Translations under genes and position numbers: made by a program
Assembly: GCA_023548195.1 (NCBI GenBank)
Contig: JAJHZJ010000220.1
Span: 1,557,279 to 1,621,278, forward strand
DNA: 64,000 bases
DNA from: Bettongia penicillata ogilbyi
Lineage: Eukaryota; Chordata; Mammalia; Diprotodontia; Potoroidae
Direction: 5' to 3'
Part shown: positions 23,385-34,549 of the stretch, one piece after another
Position numbering within the stretch: the stretch's first letter is position 1
Layout of the letters: every line of letters starts with the position of its first letter
The notes under the pieces: generated by a model
Database searches by the model: none
What the model was told of the DNA's origin: nothing
The model's input: the letters and a program-made list of their open reading frames with translations, nothing else

Positions 23385-23655
23385 CAATTAATTAAGAGCC
23401 TCCTATGTACTAGGCACTGTGCTAAATGCTTTATATCATCTTATTTCATTCTTACAACAAGCAAGGTAAGCAAGTGCTTTTATTACCCACCTTTACAGTA
23501 GGTGATATATTAAAAAAAAAAAAATCTGAGGCAGAAAGAGGTTAAGTGACTTGCCCAAAGTCATAAAATTAAACTGTGTCTGAGGCTGGATTTGAACTGC
23601 TCAGGTCTTCCTAGGTTCAGGCAGAGCTTTCAATGTACTGTACCATCTATTTCCC
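23385..23655 (-). mobile_element. MIR/THER1-type SINE
   Basis: The complement of a near-full SINE: TAAGAGCCTCCTATGTACTAG, GCACTGTGCTAAATGCTTTA, TCATTCTTACAACAAGC, GGCAGAAAGAGGTTAAGTGAC, TTGCCCAAAGTCATAAAATT, GGATTTGAACTGCTCAGGTC, then CAATGTACTGTACCATCTAT (the complement of the marsupial tRNA-like head 'agatggtacagtg..'). It carries an internal A13 run at 23,512-23,524. Confidence 0.85.
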
Positions 23656-23659
23656 TTGG

Positions 23660-24384
23660 GGATTGGGGTGGGGAATATTAGTAACTGTGTCACCTTCAAG
23701 AAGGAAGAAATTCTTGCTACCACTGTGGGTGTGGTGAGGGGTTAGAGATTAGGTCGGACTTTTGTTTGAGGACTGTTGTTATCTGAAATGACTATCCCTT
23801 TCCTAGCCAACTTTATTCTTTGTTTCTTACCTTTCTATTCTTCTTTAAGATCATCAATACATGATAGAATCACTTCCAGGCCTTCTGTCTAATGAAAATC
23901 CTTCTATAACCTCTCATCAAGGCAGCGATCCAAGGGGAGACATGAATCATAATCAGTTTACCTATGCTTAATCCTTTAGGACACTTTATTAAGGTTTACC
24001 ATTTTATTCTCCCCTTGACTCCTGAGTTTGCATTTTAAATTTTTACATAATTCTGGTCTTTTCATCAGGAATGATTGCAAGTACTCTATTTTATTAAAGA
24101 TTCCTTCTATACTGGTTTTAACTTTTTTTCTTTCTGAAGTATCATATTGTAAATTCTCTGGGATAGCCAATAAATCATGTGTGATCTTGAGTTTGGTCTA
24201 TGTACTTTGTTTTTTGGGGGGTCTTTTTTTCTTTGTTTTGTTGACTGAATATAGCATTTTTCCTTTCACTTGGACTCTAAGTAATTTGGTTATCATGTAC
24301 CAAAAAAATTTTTATTTAGGAGTTTCTTTCAAGAGGTTAGTAACACATTGTTTTTGTTTCTACTTTGCCTTCTGGATCTTTTTT
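23660..24384. other. Unassigned, partly L1-like pyrimidine-rich sequence
   Basis: No gene. The 121-codon plus ORF at 24,028-24,393 is Phe/Leu/Cys-rich translated T-rich DNA. The 'cttttcatcaggaatgattgcaagtactctatttt' block at 24,057-24,092 resembles the 3' flank of L1 ORF1 (compare 30,345-30,380, 'cttttcatcaggaatgcttgaaagttctctattt'). A minus-strand L1 ORF1/spacer scrap may therefore lie here. Confidence 0.45.
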
Positions 24385-24849
24385 GAAGAATAACATTTTA
24401 TTTTATTTCCAATTACAAGTAAAAACAATTTTACATTCATTTTTTTTCAAAATTTTGAGTTCTAAATTCTCTCCCTCCCTAATTCCTCAAACCCTTCCTT
24501 AACTTGGTAAGTACTGTAATATAGGTTATACATGTTCAATCATGCGAAACATATTTCTATATGTCATGTTGTGAAAGAAGGCAGACCAAAAATTAAAAAA
24601 AGTAAAGTGAAAAATGTTATGCTTCAATCTGTGTTCAGATTCTATCAGTTCTTTCTCTAGACATAGAGAGGAGTTTTCATGTTGTTTTTTTTTTTTTGTT
24701 TTTTATCATGAGTCCTTTGAAATTATCTTAGATCATTGTATTACTGAGAATAACTAAGTCATTCACAGCTAATCATCCTACAATATTACTTTTGCTGTGT
24801 ATAATGTTCTCTTGGTTCTGATCACTTCATTTTAAATTGGTTCATATAT

Positions 24850-27513
24850 ATTTTTTCCAGGCTTTAAAAGAAAATCATCCAGTTCATCATTTCTTAAAAC
24901 ACAATAGTATTCCAATAAAATAAACTGTGACAACTTTTGAAACATTCCCCAATTGATAGACATCCCCATAATTTCCAATTATTTCCTATCACAAAAAGAG
25001 CTGCTGTAAATATTTTTTTTAATAAATTGGTTTCTTTCTCATTTCTTTGATTTCTTTGGAATATAGATAAAGTACCGATATTGCTGGATCAAAGGATATG
25101 CACAGTTATTTAACTCTTTGCAAATAGGTCCAAATCACTCGCGAGAGTGTTTTGGTTACTTCATAATTCCACGGACACTGGATCGGTATCCCAATTTTCC
25201 CAATTTTTCTCCAACATTTAGTGTTTCCTTTTCTGTCATATTACTTATTTGATAGTTGTGAGTTGAATCCTTACAGGTGTTTTAATTTGCTTTTCTCTAA
25301 TGAATAGTTAATTTAGAATTTTTATTTTCACATGCTTGTAGATAGTTTTGATTTCTTCATCTGGAAACTACCTGTTCACATCCTTTGACCTTTATCAGTT
25401 GGGGAATAACTTATATCCTTAAACATGGAACTCAGTTCTCTATATATTTGAGAAATGAGATCTTTTACAGAGACATTGTCTGTAAATTCCCCCTCACCCC
25501 CCTTTTTGCTTTCATTTTATCTCAATAGTATTGGTTTCGTTTGTACAAAATAACTTTTTAATTTAATATAATCAAAATTATCCACTTTGCAACTCATAAT
25601 GTTCTCTATCTTTTGTTTCATCATAAATTCTCCATTTACCCAAGGATATGTTAAGCAAGCTATTCCTTGTTCCCTGAACTGGTTTGTGGTATCAACATTT
25701 ATGTCTAAATGGTGTGTCTATTTTGACTTTCTCTTGATATATAAAGTAAGCTATTGGTCTAGACCTAGTTTCTGCCACACTGTTTTTCAATTTTCTTAGC
25801 AAATTTTATCAAATAGTGAGTTCTTGTCTAAAAAGCTTGAGTCTTTGTGTGTATCAAACACCAGATTACTGTGATCATTTAGTACTGTTTACTGAATATC
25901 TAATCTATCCCACAGACTCTGAACTGTTTCTCAGCCAGTACCAGATTGTTTTGATGATTAATATGTTAAAAAAAAAATGAGATCTGGTATTTCTATTTTG
26001 TATTTGTATTTTTTTCATTATTTCCTTTTATATTTTTGGTAGTTTATTCTTCTTGATGAATTTTGTTGTTATTTTTTCTAGCTCTAAAAAAATAAATCTT
26101 GGTAGTTTGATTGATATGTCACTGAATGAGTAAATTAGGTATTGTCATTTTTATTATACTGGCTTGGCCTACTCATAAAGAGTATTTTTTCTAATTGTTT
26201 ACATCTGACTTTATGTGAAAAATGTTTTGTAAATGTGTTCATATAGTTCCTGAATTTGGTTTAACAAGTAAACTTCTGCATATTTTATATCACCAACAAT
26301 AATTTAAAATGGAATTTGTCTTTTCATATCTTATTTCTGGACTTTTTTGGTAATGTATAGAAATTTTCAAGATTTATGTATGTTTACTTTATCTCCTGGA
26401 ACTTTTATGCAGATGCTAACTAGTTCAAGTAGATTTCTAGTTGATTCCCTAAGATTTTCTAAGTATACAATCACATCACTGGCAAAGAGTGATAGTTTTG
26501 TTTCCTCTCTGCCTAATTTAATTCCTTCCATTTCTTTTTCATCTCTTACTGCAATAGCTAAAATTTCTAGTACAATATTAAATAAGAGTGGTGATAATTT
26601 ATCCCTAATCCTGTTGTGAGGGTTTGTATTATCCCCACTACAGATAATGTTTATAATGATTTTAGATAGACATTACTTACCATTTTAAGGAAAGCTCCAT
26701 TCATTCTTATGCTCTCTTGGGTTTTTAATAGGACTGAGTGTTGTATTTTGTCAAAAGGTTTTTCTGCATCTATTGAGAGAGATGTATAATTTCTGTTGGT
26801 TTTGATATTGATGTGTTTAATTATGCTGATATTCTTCCTAATAATGAGCCAGACCTGTATTCTCAGTATAAATACCATCTGGTCATAGTGAATGATCCTT
26901 ATATTGTTGTTATCCCCTTGCTAACACTTTATTTTAGGTCTTCCTGGACTGGGTATCAGCGCCATATTTTTGTCATCAAAGGAATTCAATAAGACTCCCT
27001 CTTTGTCTATGTTTTTCCAAAAGTTGCTTATATAGTTTTGGAAGTTTTTTTTCCCCCTTTTTTTATTGTTTGATAGAATTCATATGTCAATTCACTGGGT
27101 TTGGGGGATTTTTTTCTTAGGGCATTCATATTTGCCTCGTCCATTTTTGTCCCTTATGATAAGGTTATTTAAGTATTCTTTTTCCTCTTCTGTTAATCTG
27201 GGTAATTTATATTTTTACCTATATTCATCCATTTCACTTAGGTTGTCAGATTTATTGGTATATTATTGGCAAAATATTCCAAATAATTTTTTTAACTTCT
27301 TCATTTGTGGTGAAATCACTATTTTCTTTTTCAATACTGGTTATCTGGATTTCTCCTTTCTTTTCTTTAAAACTCAAATTAATCATTTTTTGTCTATTAT
27401 ATTATTTGTTTGTTTTTTTCCCATCAAACCGGGTCCTAGTTTTATTTATTAGGTCAATGGTTTTCTTAAATTCAATTATATTAATTTCTTTTTTGATTTT
27501 AAGAATTTCCAAC
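24850..27513 (-). pseudogene. L1 ORF2 pseudogene, RT and C-terminal part
   Basis: ORF2p is the L1 endonuclease/reverse transcriptase. An open piece at 26,651-26,878 encodes the RT block SLSIDAEKPFDKIQHSVLLK. Just downstream in the L1 sense (26,451-26,620) the frame reads [18 protein letters not shown] and [19 protein letters not shown]. The catalytic FADD motif appears as FASD, so one aspartate is lost. 27,402-27,513 gives LEILKIKKEINIIEFKK and TIDLINKTRTRF. C-terminal ORF2 sequence continues to about 24,850 in broken frames. Confidence 0.75.
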
Positions 27514-28690
27514 TTGGGGGGTGGAGCCAAGATAGTGGAGTAGAAAGATGCACATACACTAGCTCTACCCCCACAGCTCATAAAATACTTGTAAAGAAAG
27601 ACTCTTGACAAATTCTAGAGCAGCAGAAGCCACAGAACAACAGAGTGGAGGAGATTTCCAGCCCAGGAAGTGGGGGTAGGCCCATGGGCCTGGAAGGTCG
27701 ATGGGAAGTGTCTGTAGCACCTGACTTGGAATGGAGTCCAGCCCAGCTTTGACCAGGGAGGACATGAGCAGGTCATGGGGGCAGAATACCCAGTCACAGT
27801 AGCAGAGGTTCACAGATCCCTCAACCCACAGGTGCCAAAAGTCAGTGACAGGATTTTTACAGCTACCCAAGAAGGGAGAAGGGATTTCCCATAGCTCTGA
27901 CCTCAGGTGGCAGCGACTGCCACATTGGGCAGGTGGCTGCAGCTTCCACAGCAGCCCCTACAGCAGCCTGCATCCATTGCTGGATCCTAAAACTCCTGGG
28001 GGCACTGAGCTATGGACTCTTACCTTGGCCAGTGTAGAGGCCCTGCCCCCACCTAATACTCCTGAGAGAGCTGAGCAGCTGATCTTTATCTTACACTGAA
28101 TGGCAGTCCTGCCCCTGTAGCTTATCTGAATCTCAGCCCCCAGTGCAGTCTTGGTAGAACTGGAAGTGAGGAGGTAGTGAAGAGGAAACTATTACTTAGA
28201 TTCTGGGCACAAAAATTTCTACTTGCTCCCAGACCAATGAACATACTTAATTGTACCACCTTGGAGGAACTAATATCTTACAGACCCCCAGAGTATACCC
28301 TACTCTTGACAAAGGACCCAAAAGTCAAATAACTGGTTACAAAAATGCCAAAAAAAGGGGGGAAATAAAGCCACAGAGGGTTACTTTCTTGGTGAACAGA
28401 TATCTTCTCCCATCCTTTCAGAAGAGGAAGAACAATGCTTGCCATCAGGAAAGACATAAAAGTCAAGGCTTCTGTATCTCAAACATACAAAATAAATATT
28501 CAGTGGTCTCAGGCCATGGGAAAACTCAAAAAGGATATTGAAAATCAAATAAGAGAGGTGGAGGAAAAATTGGGAAGAGCAGTGAGAGAGATGCAAGAAA
28601 ATCATGAATAGTGGGTCAACAACTTGCTAAAGGATATCCCCCCCAAAAAAAATGCTGAAGAAAAAGTATTTCCAACCTGGTGGTTGATTG
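27514..28690 (+). mobile_element. L1 5' UTR plus ORF1 start, nested antisense in another L1
   Basis: The plus strand starts GGGGGGTGGAGCCAAGATAG and TGGAGTAGAAAGATGCAC, the marsupial L1 5' UTR opening, and shares blocks with the 8.19 kb copy (GAGGAGATTTCCAGCCC, GGAAGTGTCTGTAGCACC). At 28,490-28,660 it enters ORF1: WSQAMGKLKKDIENQIREVE then EKLGRAVREMQENHE, a stop, and WVNNLLKD. It stops abruptly near 28,690 without ORF2, 3' UTR or poly(A). It splits the minus-strand L1 exactly between adjacent ORF2 segments. The GC content of 27,640-28,140 is the highest in the window. Confidence 0.8.
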
Positions 28691-28772
28691 TGTATGTATG
28701 CATGTATGTATGCATGTATGTATAATATATATGTGTATGTTTTTGTATATGTACATGTGTATATTTGTGTAC
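28689..28772. repeat. (TGTA/TGCA)n simple repeat
   Basis: TGTATGTATGCATGTATGTATGC followed by ATATATGTGTATG and TGTACATGTGTATA. It sits exactly at the right junction of the nested L1 fragment, where a poly(A) tail would be expected. Confidence 0.9.
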
Positions 28773-29650
28773 ATATTCTTTTTCTATTTTTATTTGTTGC
28801 ATGCCCAATTATTTGATCTACTTTTTTTCTATTTTATTGATATAAAAGATTAGAGGCATAAATATTCTCCTAAGTACTGCTTTAGTTGCATGCCATAAAT
28901 TGTAGTATTTTTGTCATTGTTGTAATTGCCTTTAATAAAATTACTGACTTTTGTATTATTTGGATTCTTTAGATGTATGACTCATTCTTTAGAGTAATTT
29001 ACCAAGTTTCCAGTTATTTTTATTTAAACTATCTTTCTATGGTCCTTTATTGAATGTATTTCTTTAATTGCATTTTCATCTGATGAGAAAACATTTATTT
29101 GTTTGTTTTTTTCTGCCTTTCTACATTTGATTGTGAGACTTTTATGCCCTAATATGTGGTCAATTTTTGTGAAGGTGACATGTGTCCCAGATAAAAATGT
29201 GTATTTCTTTGTATTCCCATTCAGTTTTCTGCAGAGGTCTATAATATCTATTTTTCTTCTAAAATTCTATTTTCCTTCTTAACTTCTTCTTGATTATTTT
29301 TATTTATATTTTTCTAGTTCTTAGAGGAGAAAGTTGAGGTCCCCTAAGGGTATAGTTTTCTTTGTATTTCCTCTTGTAATCCTTTTTAACTTCTCCTTTA
29401 AATTTTTTTTGCTATAACATTCTGTGCATATATGTTTCTTATTGATATCGCTTCATTGTCTTTGGTACCATTTAGAAAGAAGTAGTTCTCTTCCTTATCT
29501 CTTTTAACTAGATCTACTTTTGAGTTTGCTTTGTCTGAGAGCATGATTGCTACTACAGTTTTTGTCTTTATCAGTAGAAGCAAAATAGATTCTGTTCCAG
29601 TGCTTTACCTTTACTCTAGCTGTGTTTCAATTGTGTTTCTTGTACACAAC
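28770..29650 (-). pseudogene. L1 ORF2 pseudogene, endonuclease part
   Basis: The complement of 29,590-29,650 gives CCVQETQLKHS, equivalent to the catalytic 'cLQETHLk' block of the APE-type endonuclease. The open piece 29,398-29,583 continues VVAIMLSDKANSKVDLVKR and ISIRNIYAQN. Near 28,800-28,890 broken frames give KAVLRRI and LGMQQIKIEKEY, matching '..kavlrGk..' and 'LgtqlkkLEKEq'. This is exactly the segment that precedes the part resuming at 27,513, so the two pieces were once contiguous. Confidence 0.75.
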
Positions 29651-30309
29651 ATATTTAAGGATTGTAATTTTTAATCCACTCTGCTGTCTTCCTCACGTTG
29701 ATGTGTGAACTCATCCCATTCACATTTCTTATGATTATTAAATGCTTATTTTCCTCCATTCTATGTTCCCCTTGATTGTTCTTTTCCCTCTACCCCTGTC
29801 TCTCTTTTAACCATGTCCTTTCTCAGCACAGTTTTATTTCTGACCACCACCTCTCTTAATCTGCTTTGCTTTCTGTCATTCCTCCACCTGTTATTCTCTC
29901 CCCTCCTATTTAACCTACAGTAACATAGATTTCTAAACCCAATTCAGTGAGGATGTTATTCCCTTTTTGAGCCAATTCAACGAGAGTAAGTTTAAGCAAT
30001 GCCCACTCACCCCCATCTTTCCCTCTACTGTAATAGCTTTTCTGTACTTCTTAATGTGACACAATTTACCACATTCTAGCTCTGCCTTCTCTCTTCTCCC
30101 AGTGCAATCCCTTTTCTTACCCTATAAGTTTTTTTTTTTTTTTTAACACCATTCCAACAGAGTCAACTTACACCCAGACCACTGGCAATTTGTATTTTTT
30201 CCAATTGTTCTAATAGTGATAAAATATCATCTTCCTAAATAGGAATGCTAGGAGTTTAACCTTAGTAGGTCTCTTACAATTTTCTTTTTCTGTTTACTCT
30301 TTTGTATCT

Positions 30310-31330
30310 TGTATTTGCAAATCAAAATTTCTATTGAGCTCTGATCTTTTCATCAGGAATGCTTGAAAGTTCTCTATTTCATTGAATATCCATTTTCCCT
30401 CCTGAAAATGAAAAAAAAAAATTCAGTTTCCCTGGACAGATGATTCTTGGTTGTAATCCTACTTGCTTTGCCTTGCAGAATATCATATTCTATGCTATCC
30501 ACTTATTCAGTGCAGAAACTACTAAACCTTGGGTAATGCTGACTGGGATTCCACTATATCTGAATTGTTTCTTTCAGGTGTCTTACAATATTTCCTTTCT
30601 AAACTGGGAGCTCTGTAATTTGACTATAATATTCCTCAGAGTTTTCATTTTGAGATTACTTTCAAGAGTTGGTTGATGGAGTCTTTCAATTTCTATTTTG
30701 TCCTCTCATTCTATAATGCCAGTATGGGCTTCCTTGAAAATTTTTTGAAATACAGTGTCCAGGATCTTTTTTCTAACCACAGTTTACAGATATTCCAATA
30801 ATCCTTCAATTAGTTTTCTTTGATCTATTTTCCAGGTCAATTTTTTAATGAGTTATTTTGCTTTTTATTTTATTATTTCTTGATTATCTCATGGAGTCAT
30901 TAGCTTCTAATTGTCCAATTCTGTTTTTAAAGAATTATTTTCTACAGTGAAGTTTTATACTTCCTTTTCTATGTATCCAATTCTGCTTTTCAAAGAATTG
31001 TTTCTTCAATACACTGTGTGTCTTTTTTTCCCCATTTTTTGTTTTGCTTTACCAAGCTGTTGACTCTTTTTCATGGTTCTCTTGCGTCACTCTCATTTTT
31101 CCCAATATTTTGTACTTCTTTTATTTGGTTTTTAAAATCCTTTTTGAGTTCTTTCTGGGCTTAAAATCAATTCACATTTTCCTTTGAGGCTTGGCATATT
31201 GTCATTTTGACATTGCTATCCAAATCTCTTGAGTTTGTGTTTGGATCTTTCCTGTTACAATAGTAGCTTTCTCTGGTTAGGTTCTTTTATCAATTGTTTT
31301 TTGATCATTTCCTAGTCTACATTGTAACTT
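30310..31330 (-). pseudogene. L1 ORF1 pseudogene
   Basis: The minus strand carries the C-terminal domain order seen in the 6.6-7.0 kb copy ('gatgattcttggttgtaatcctac', 'gggagctctgtaatttgac', 'ggtgatg..tctttcaatttctat') followed upstream by the A-rich coiled-coil part (31,040-31,200). No long frame remains. Confidence 0.65.
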
Positions 31331-31785
31331 GTTGCTTTATGTTAAAGTTATTTTCTGCTCTTGAAGTGGAGGGGACATTGTCCCAGCTTCTTGAATGGTA
31401 GGTATAGGGCATGATTGCTAGTTTGCCTCAGGTGTGTGGGGCCGCACTGTTGGCCTAGACTTTCTGGCCTGTACCAGAGCTGCGGCATGGCTCCCTACTG
31501 GCCTTTGCTGGAGTTGAAGCTTAGCTCCTCACTTATTGGGTCACAGTCTGCAGCTGGTTTGTGCTGGATTCTGGTTCACTTTTATCTCACTGAAACAGAC
31601 TTTTCCTGCTGACTTTCTAAGTTGTCTTGCATGGGAAAATTGTAGGCCATGTCTTTTTGTTCGCTCTGTTGCTCTATAATTCATTTTTAGATATTATTTG
31701 ATAATTATTTAGAAGTGAATTTTGAAAACTTTAAGCAGTTTTCTGCCTTACCCTGCCATCTTTCTCTGTCCTCCTTACCTTCTTG
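31331..31785 (-). promoter_or_regulatory. L1 5' UTR (internal promoter region)
   Basis: On the minus strand it starts GGAGGACAGAGAAAGATGGC, the usual '..aagatggc..' opening of an L1 5' UTR, and is locally GC-richer (the 31,400-31,560 core) than its surroundings. L1 5' UTRs normally hold the sense and antisense promoters. Activity here is only inferred, and the element is old. The 65-codon plus-strand ORF at 31,415-31,612 lies in this CpG-containing patch and looks like chance. Confidence 0.6.
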
Positions 31786-31789
31786 TTCT

Positions 31790-32085
31790 AAGATATCAGG
31801 ATAGTGTTTTTTGTTTTCTTTTTGTTTGGTTGGTTTTGCTTTTTGTTGCTTTCAAAGAGTTTTTAAAAATATTGTGTCCAAGCTCTTTTTTTTAATAGAG
31901 TTCATGTAGTCCAATGATTTCGAATTTTTTTCTCCTTTATCCTTTCTTCAAGATCAGATTTTTTTCTATGAAATGTCTTACTTTTTTCTTCTATTTTTTT
32001 TCAGAATTTTACTTTTTAAAAAATCTTTCTTATGGTCTCATGGATTCTTTTGCTTTTATTTGTTCCATGCTAATTAGTTACAGGT
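31790..32085 (-). mobile_element. L1 ORF1 fragment beside the 31.8-kb L1
   Basis: Plus-strand blocks GTGTCCAAGCTCTTTTTTTTA, TCATGTAGTCCAATGATTTC and TCTTATGGTCTCATGGATTC parallel the ORF1 complement at 7,040-7,220 ('gatgtctagactctttttttgatcatgg', 'atgtagtccagtaatttt') and at 30,750-30,900. It appears to be an older L1 into or beside which the large L1 inserted. Confidence 0.6.
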
Positions 32086-32089
32086 GTAG

Positions 32090-32485
32090 GTAGGGAAAGT
32101 GAGATCAATCTTCTCAGGCTTCCCTGAATCTGTGCCCAATAACTTGATAATAGACAACAAAGCTGACATTTGACATTTGTTCTTATGCCATGAACACGTT
32201 AAAGCTCAAGCCACTCTATGCTGAACCTGGAATCTTCTCTTCCTCTGGTTCATGGTCTCTCCCTGAACTGGAGTAATCCATGAAAGACTTTACTGGCCAG
32301 ATCTTATCCCTAATGTCCACAAACCTCCTTGTCTCTCTCCCTTTGCTGTTCCATACTGAAAAATAATACCTTAGTCTGATTTTTTTTTTAAATTACATAT
32401 CCTACTCAGTTTTTGGTCTAATGTATTCTCTTATCCATATGGAGGAGTTTCAGGTGTGTGGGGGGGGATTTAACTGTCCTCCTTT
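32090..32485. other. Unassigned sequence
   Basis: C/T-rich, mixed complexity (for example CTGAACTGGAGTAATCCATG, CAAACCTCCTTGTCTCTCTC). No gene or family recognised; an LTR remnant is conceivable. A TGTGGGGGGGG run lies at about 32,457-32,467. Confidence 0.35.
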
Positions 32486-32489
32486 CTGC

Positions 32490-32660
32490 TATATGTCAAC
32501 TTGAATCTATTTCCTGGCTTGTAGTTTCTTCATCAGTGATTATCAGTGCATAGCTTAGGTGATTTTTCTAGATTGGCACAGTCTGTGCATATCACAGATG
32601 AGATGTAAACCCATGTCTTCCTGACTTTCTCTATCCACCAAGCCATGCTGCCTCTCAAGT
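32490..32660 (-). mobile_element. MIR-type SINE fragment
   Basis: TATCACAGATGAGATGTAAAC, CCATGTCTTCCTGACTTTCTC, TATCCACCAAGCCATGCTGCC match the complement of the tRNA-like head region ('..tctatccactatgccatgctgcc'). The rest is too diverged. Confidence 0.6.
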
Positions 32661-32664
32661 AAAC

Positions 32665-34135
32665 AAGTTATAAGCAATAAAAAACGGCATTAAAATTAAA
32701 CAATTTTGTTTTGGTTTAGAGCAATATTGTTGATTAATAAATATCAAAATATATCTTTTCCTTAGTACTGAATATTAACCATGTGGATATTATATCCACT
32801 TATAATTCTAAGAAATTTAGAGCATATCTATCCCATAATTTATGGAACAAGAAATTTTAACTAAATTTGATTTCCATTCAATAATGGTTATATGTTAATA
32901 TAAACAGATACAGGCATCAGAACCATGTGATTATTCTGGGTTTACTGCATTGCAGTTATTATACTGAATTTAAAAAAAAAAATTATGTGAGTATACCTGG
33001 TGCCAAATATAATGTACTACTGCAGTTTCATGCTGCATTGTGGGTTCATCTTGAAAGAATTTACAGACTCAGATTGTCTTCATCTTCAAATGCTTGCAAA
33101 GACATTTATTGAGAATTACGCTCTCTAGAAAGCTGAGTTCCAAGAAGAACTAGCAGCTTATTAAAAGCAATATGGATTTTTGTAGGGCAAAATACACAAT
33201 TGCATAATAGACTATATTAATTTTAAAAAAGAATGAGTGGTTTATCAACGGATTAGATAATTGAGGAGGAGTCCCAGACTCAATGGAACTGAGCATACAA
33301 CTACGTATAATGCATACAGAAAAATCCTGTTGAGGGGGCATGTATGTACGATAATGATATTATAATGAGCCTCTCTACATCATAAGTTCACCTAAAGGAC
33401 AGCTTTTACTATTATTGCGCAGATGCTTACTTAGGGAAAGTCTCTTTTGTTGTTTTGGGGTCCGTGTCCTCTTTGGACATCCTTATGGTGTTGCTTTTTG
33501 ATTGGTTTGCTATTGTAGTCCTTTCTGAGATTAGATGGATGCAGTTATGGTTGAGCTTATGAACATACCATTTGCTTTTGTAAGAAATATGAAAATTGCA
33601 TGTGGGGGCAGTAGCTAGTGCTTGACACAGTGGTCAGGATTCTATGACATGGACATCTCTGCTATTCTAGTGAGGTAGAGAAGCATATGAAGATGTTGAG
33701 ATATTTGGACTGGTGTAGGTTTATTAGGACTCAATCAGCACTTGGAGCAATTGTGTAACAGGTCCAAAGTTTCCAAACATGACTTTTGGAAGAATTAAGC
33801 TTAACAAGTGTTTGAAGTAAAAAATTAAGTTTGGACCCAATGTTTAAATGCTCTGCATCTGAGCATTCAAACTTTCTAGTACATTACTCTCTACTACTAT
33901 GAGATACATGTACTTTGAAGGCTAAATAATGTTGTTATATAATGGGGGGAAGAAATTCATTACATTTGTTCATTTGTATATGAAAATTTTATTATCTTCT
34001 CAAAGTTCACTTTCTTTTCCTCTCCTGGAAAGTCATCATTTAAAAAAAATCAACCCATTACACTTTGGCAAAGTTACTCAACATATTGAAGGGTTCCTAA
34101 TACTATATGCAGAGTTTTATGTTTGTACATCCCTT
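32665..34135. other. Unique sequence, no gene seen
   Basis: No repeat family, domain or splice structure recognised in about 1.5 kb. The small ORFs (32,927-33,112; 33,150-33,341; 33,929-34,177) are uninformative. Confidence 0.45.
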
Positions 34136-34139
34136 CCCC

Positions 34140-34268
34140 ATTGTGCAATTGAGGAAATTAAGGCAAAAAGAATTTAAGTGACTTGGGCAAGACCACACAG
34201 TTAATAAGTGTATGAGATTTGAATATCTTTTCCTGACTCCAGGTTCACTGCTCTATCCAGTACGGCAG
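34140..34268 (-). mobile_element. MIR-type SINE, 5' half
   Basis: The complement of the SINE: AATTGAGGAAATTAAGGC, TTTAAGTGACTTGGGCAAGAC, ACACAGTTAATAAGTG, TCCTGACTCCAGGTTCACTG, CTCTATCCAGTAC. Confidence 0.8.
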
Positions 34269-34549
34269 ACTTTGCTAAGAAATAATTATGTCTACTGACT
34301 GACAGTGAGTGGGAGGTACATCTATTGGACTCTAGTAATAAGAATAGAGAACTACAGCTCAAGCATGGAGCAGTCCTCTGGTACACAATTTAGAAATATG
34401 AATATGACTTAGAAATATGAATATGTATAACTCAGAGGATGTGCTACACAAACAAATGGAACTACTTAATGTTTCCCAAGTGTGGCATTATAGATTCAGC
34501 CTTTATGCATTCCCATAAATTCTTCTCTGTGCTTGGAATACACTTTCTC

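Larger units (their letters stand above)
24386..31785 (-). mobile_element. Near-full-length, inactive L1 interrupted by another L1
   Basis: On the minus strand the order is: 5' UTR (start near 31,785, GGAGGACAGAGAAAGATGGC), ORF1 (about 31,330-30,310), pyrimidine-rich spacer (about 30,300-29,680 in plus view), ORF2 endonuclease (29,650-28,770), interruption by a plus-strand L1 5' end (27,514-28,690), ORF2 RT and C-terminus (27,513-24,850), and the 3' UTR ending in ...TGGAAATAAAATAAAATGTT near 24,386. Without the interruption the L1 is about 6.2 kb. Both ORFs are full of stops and frameshifts. Its 5' UTR is of a different type from the one at 8.19 kb and 27.5 kb. Confidence 0.8.

Noticed and set aside
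27565..28099. Trp/Pro/Ser-rich ORFs on both strands in a GC-rich patch
   Set aside because: The patch is an L1 5' UTR; the ORFs are overlapping artefacts without homologous features.
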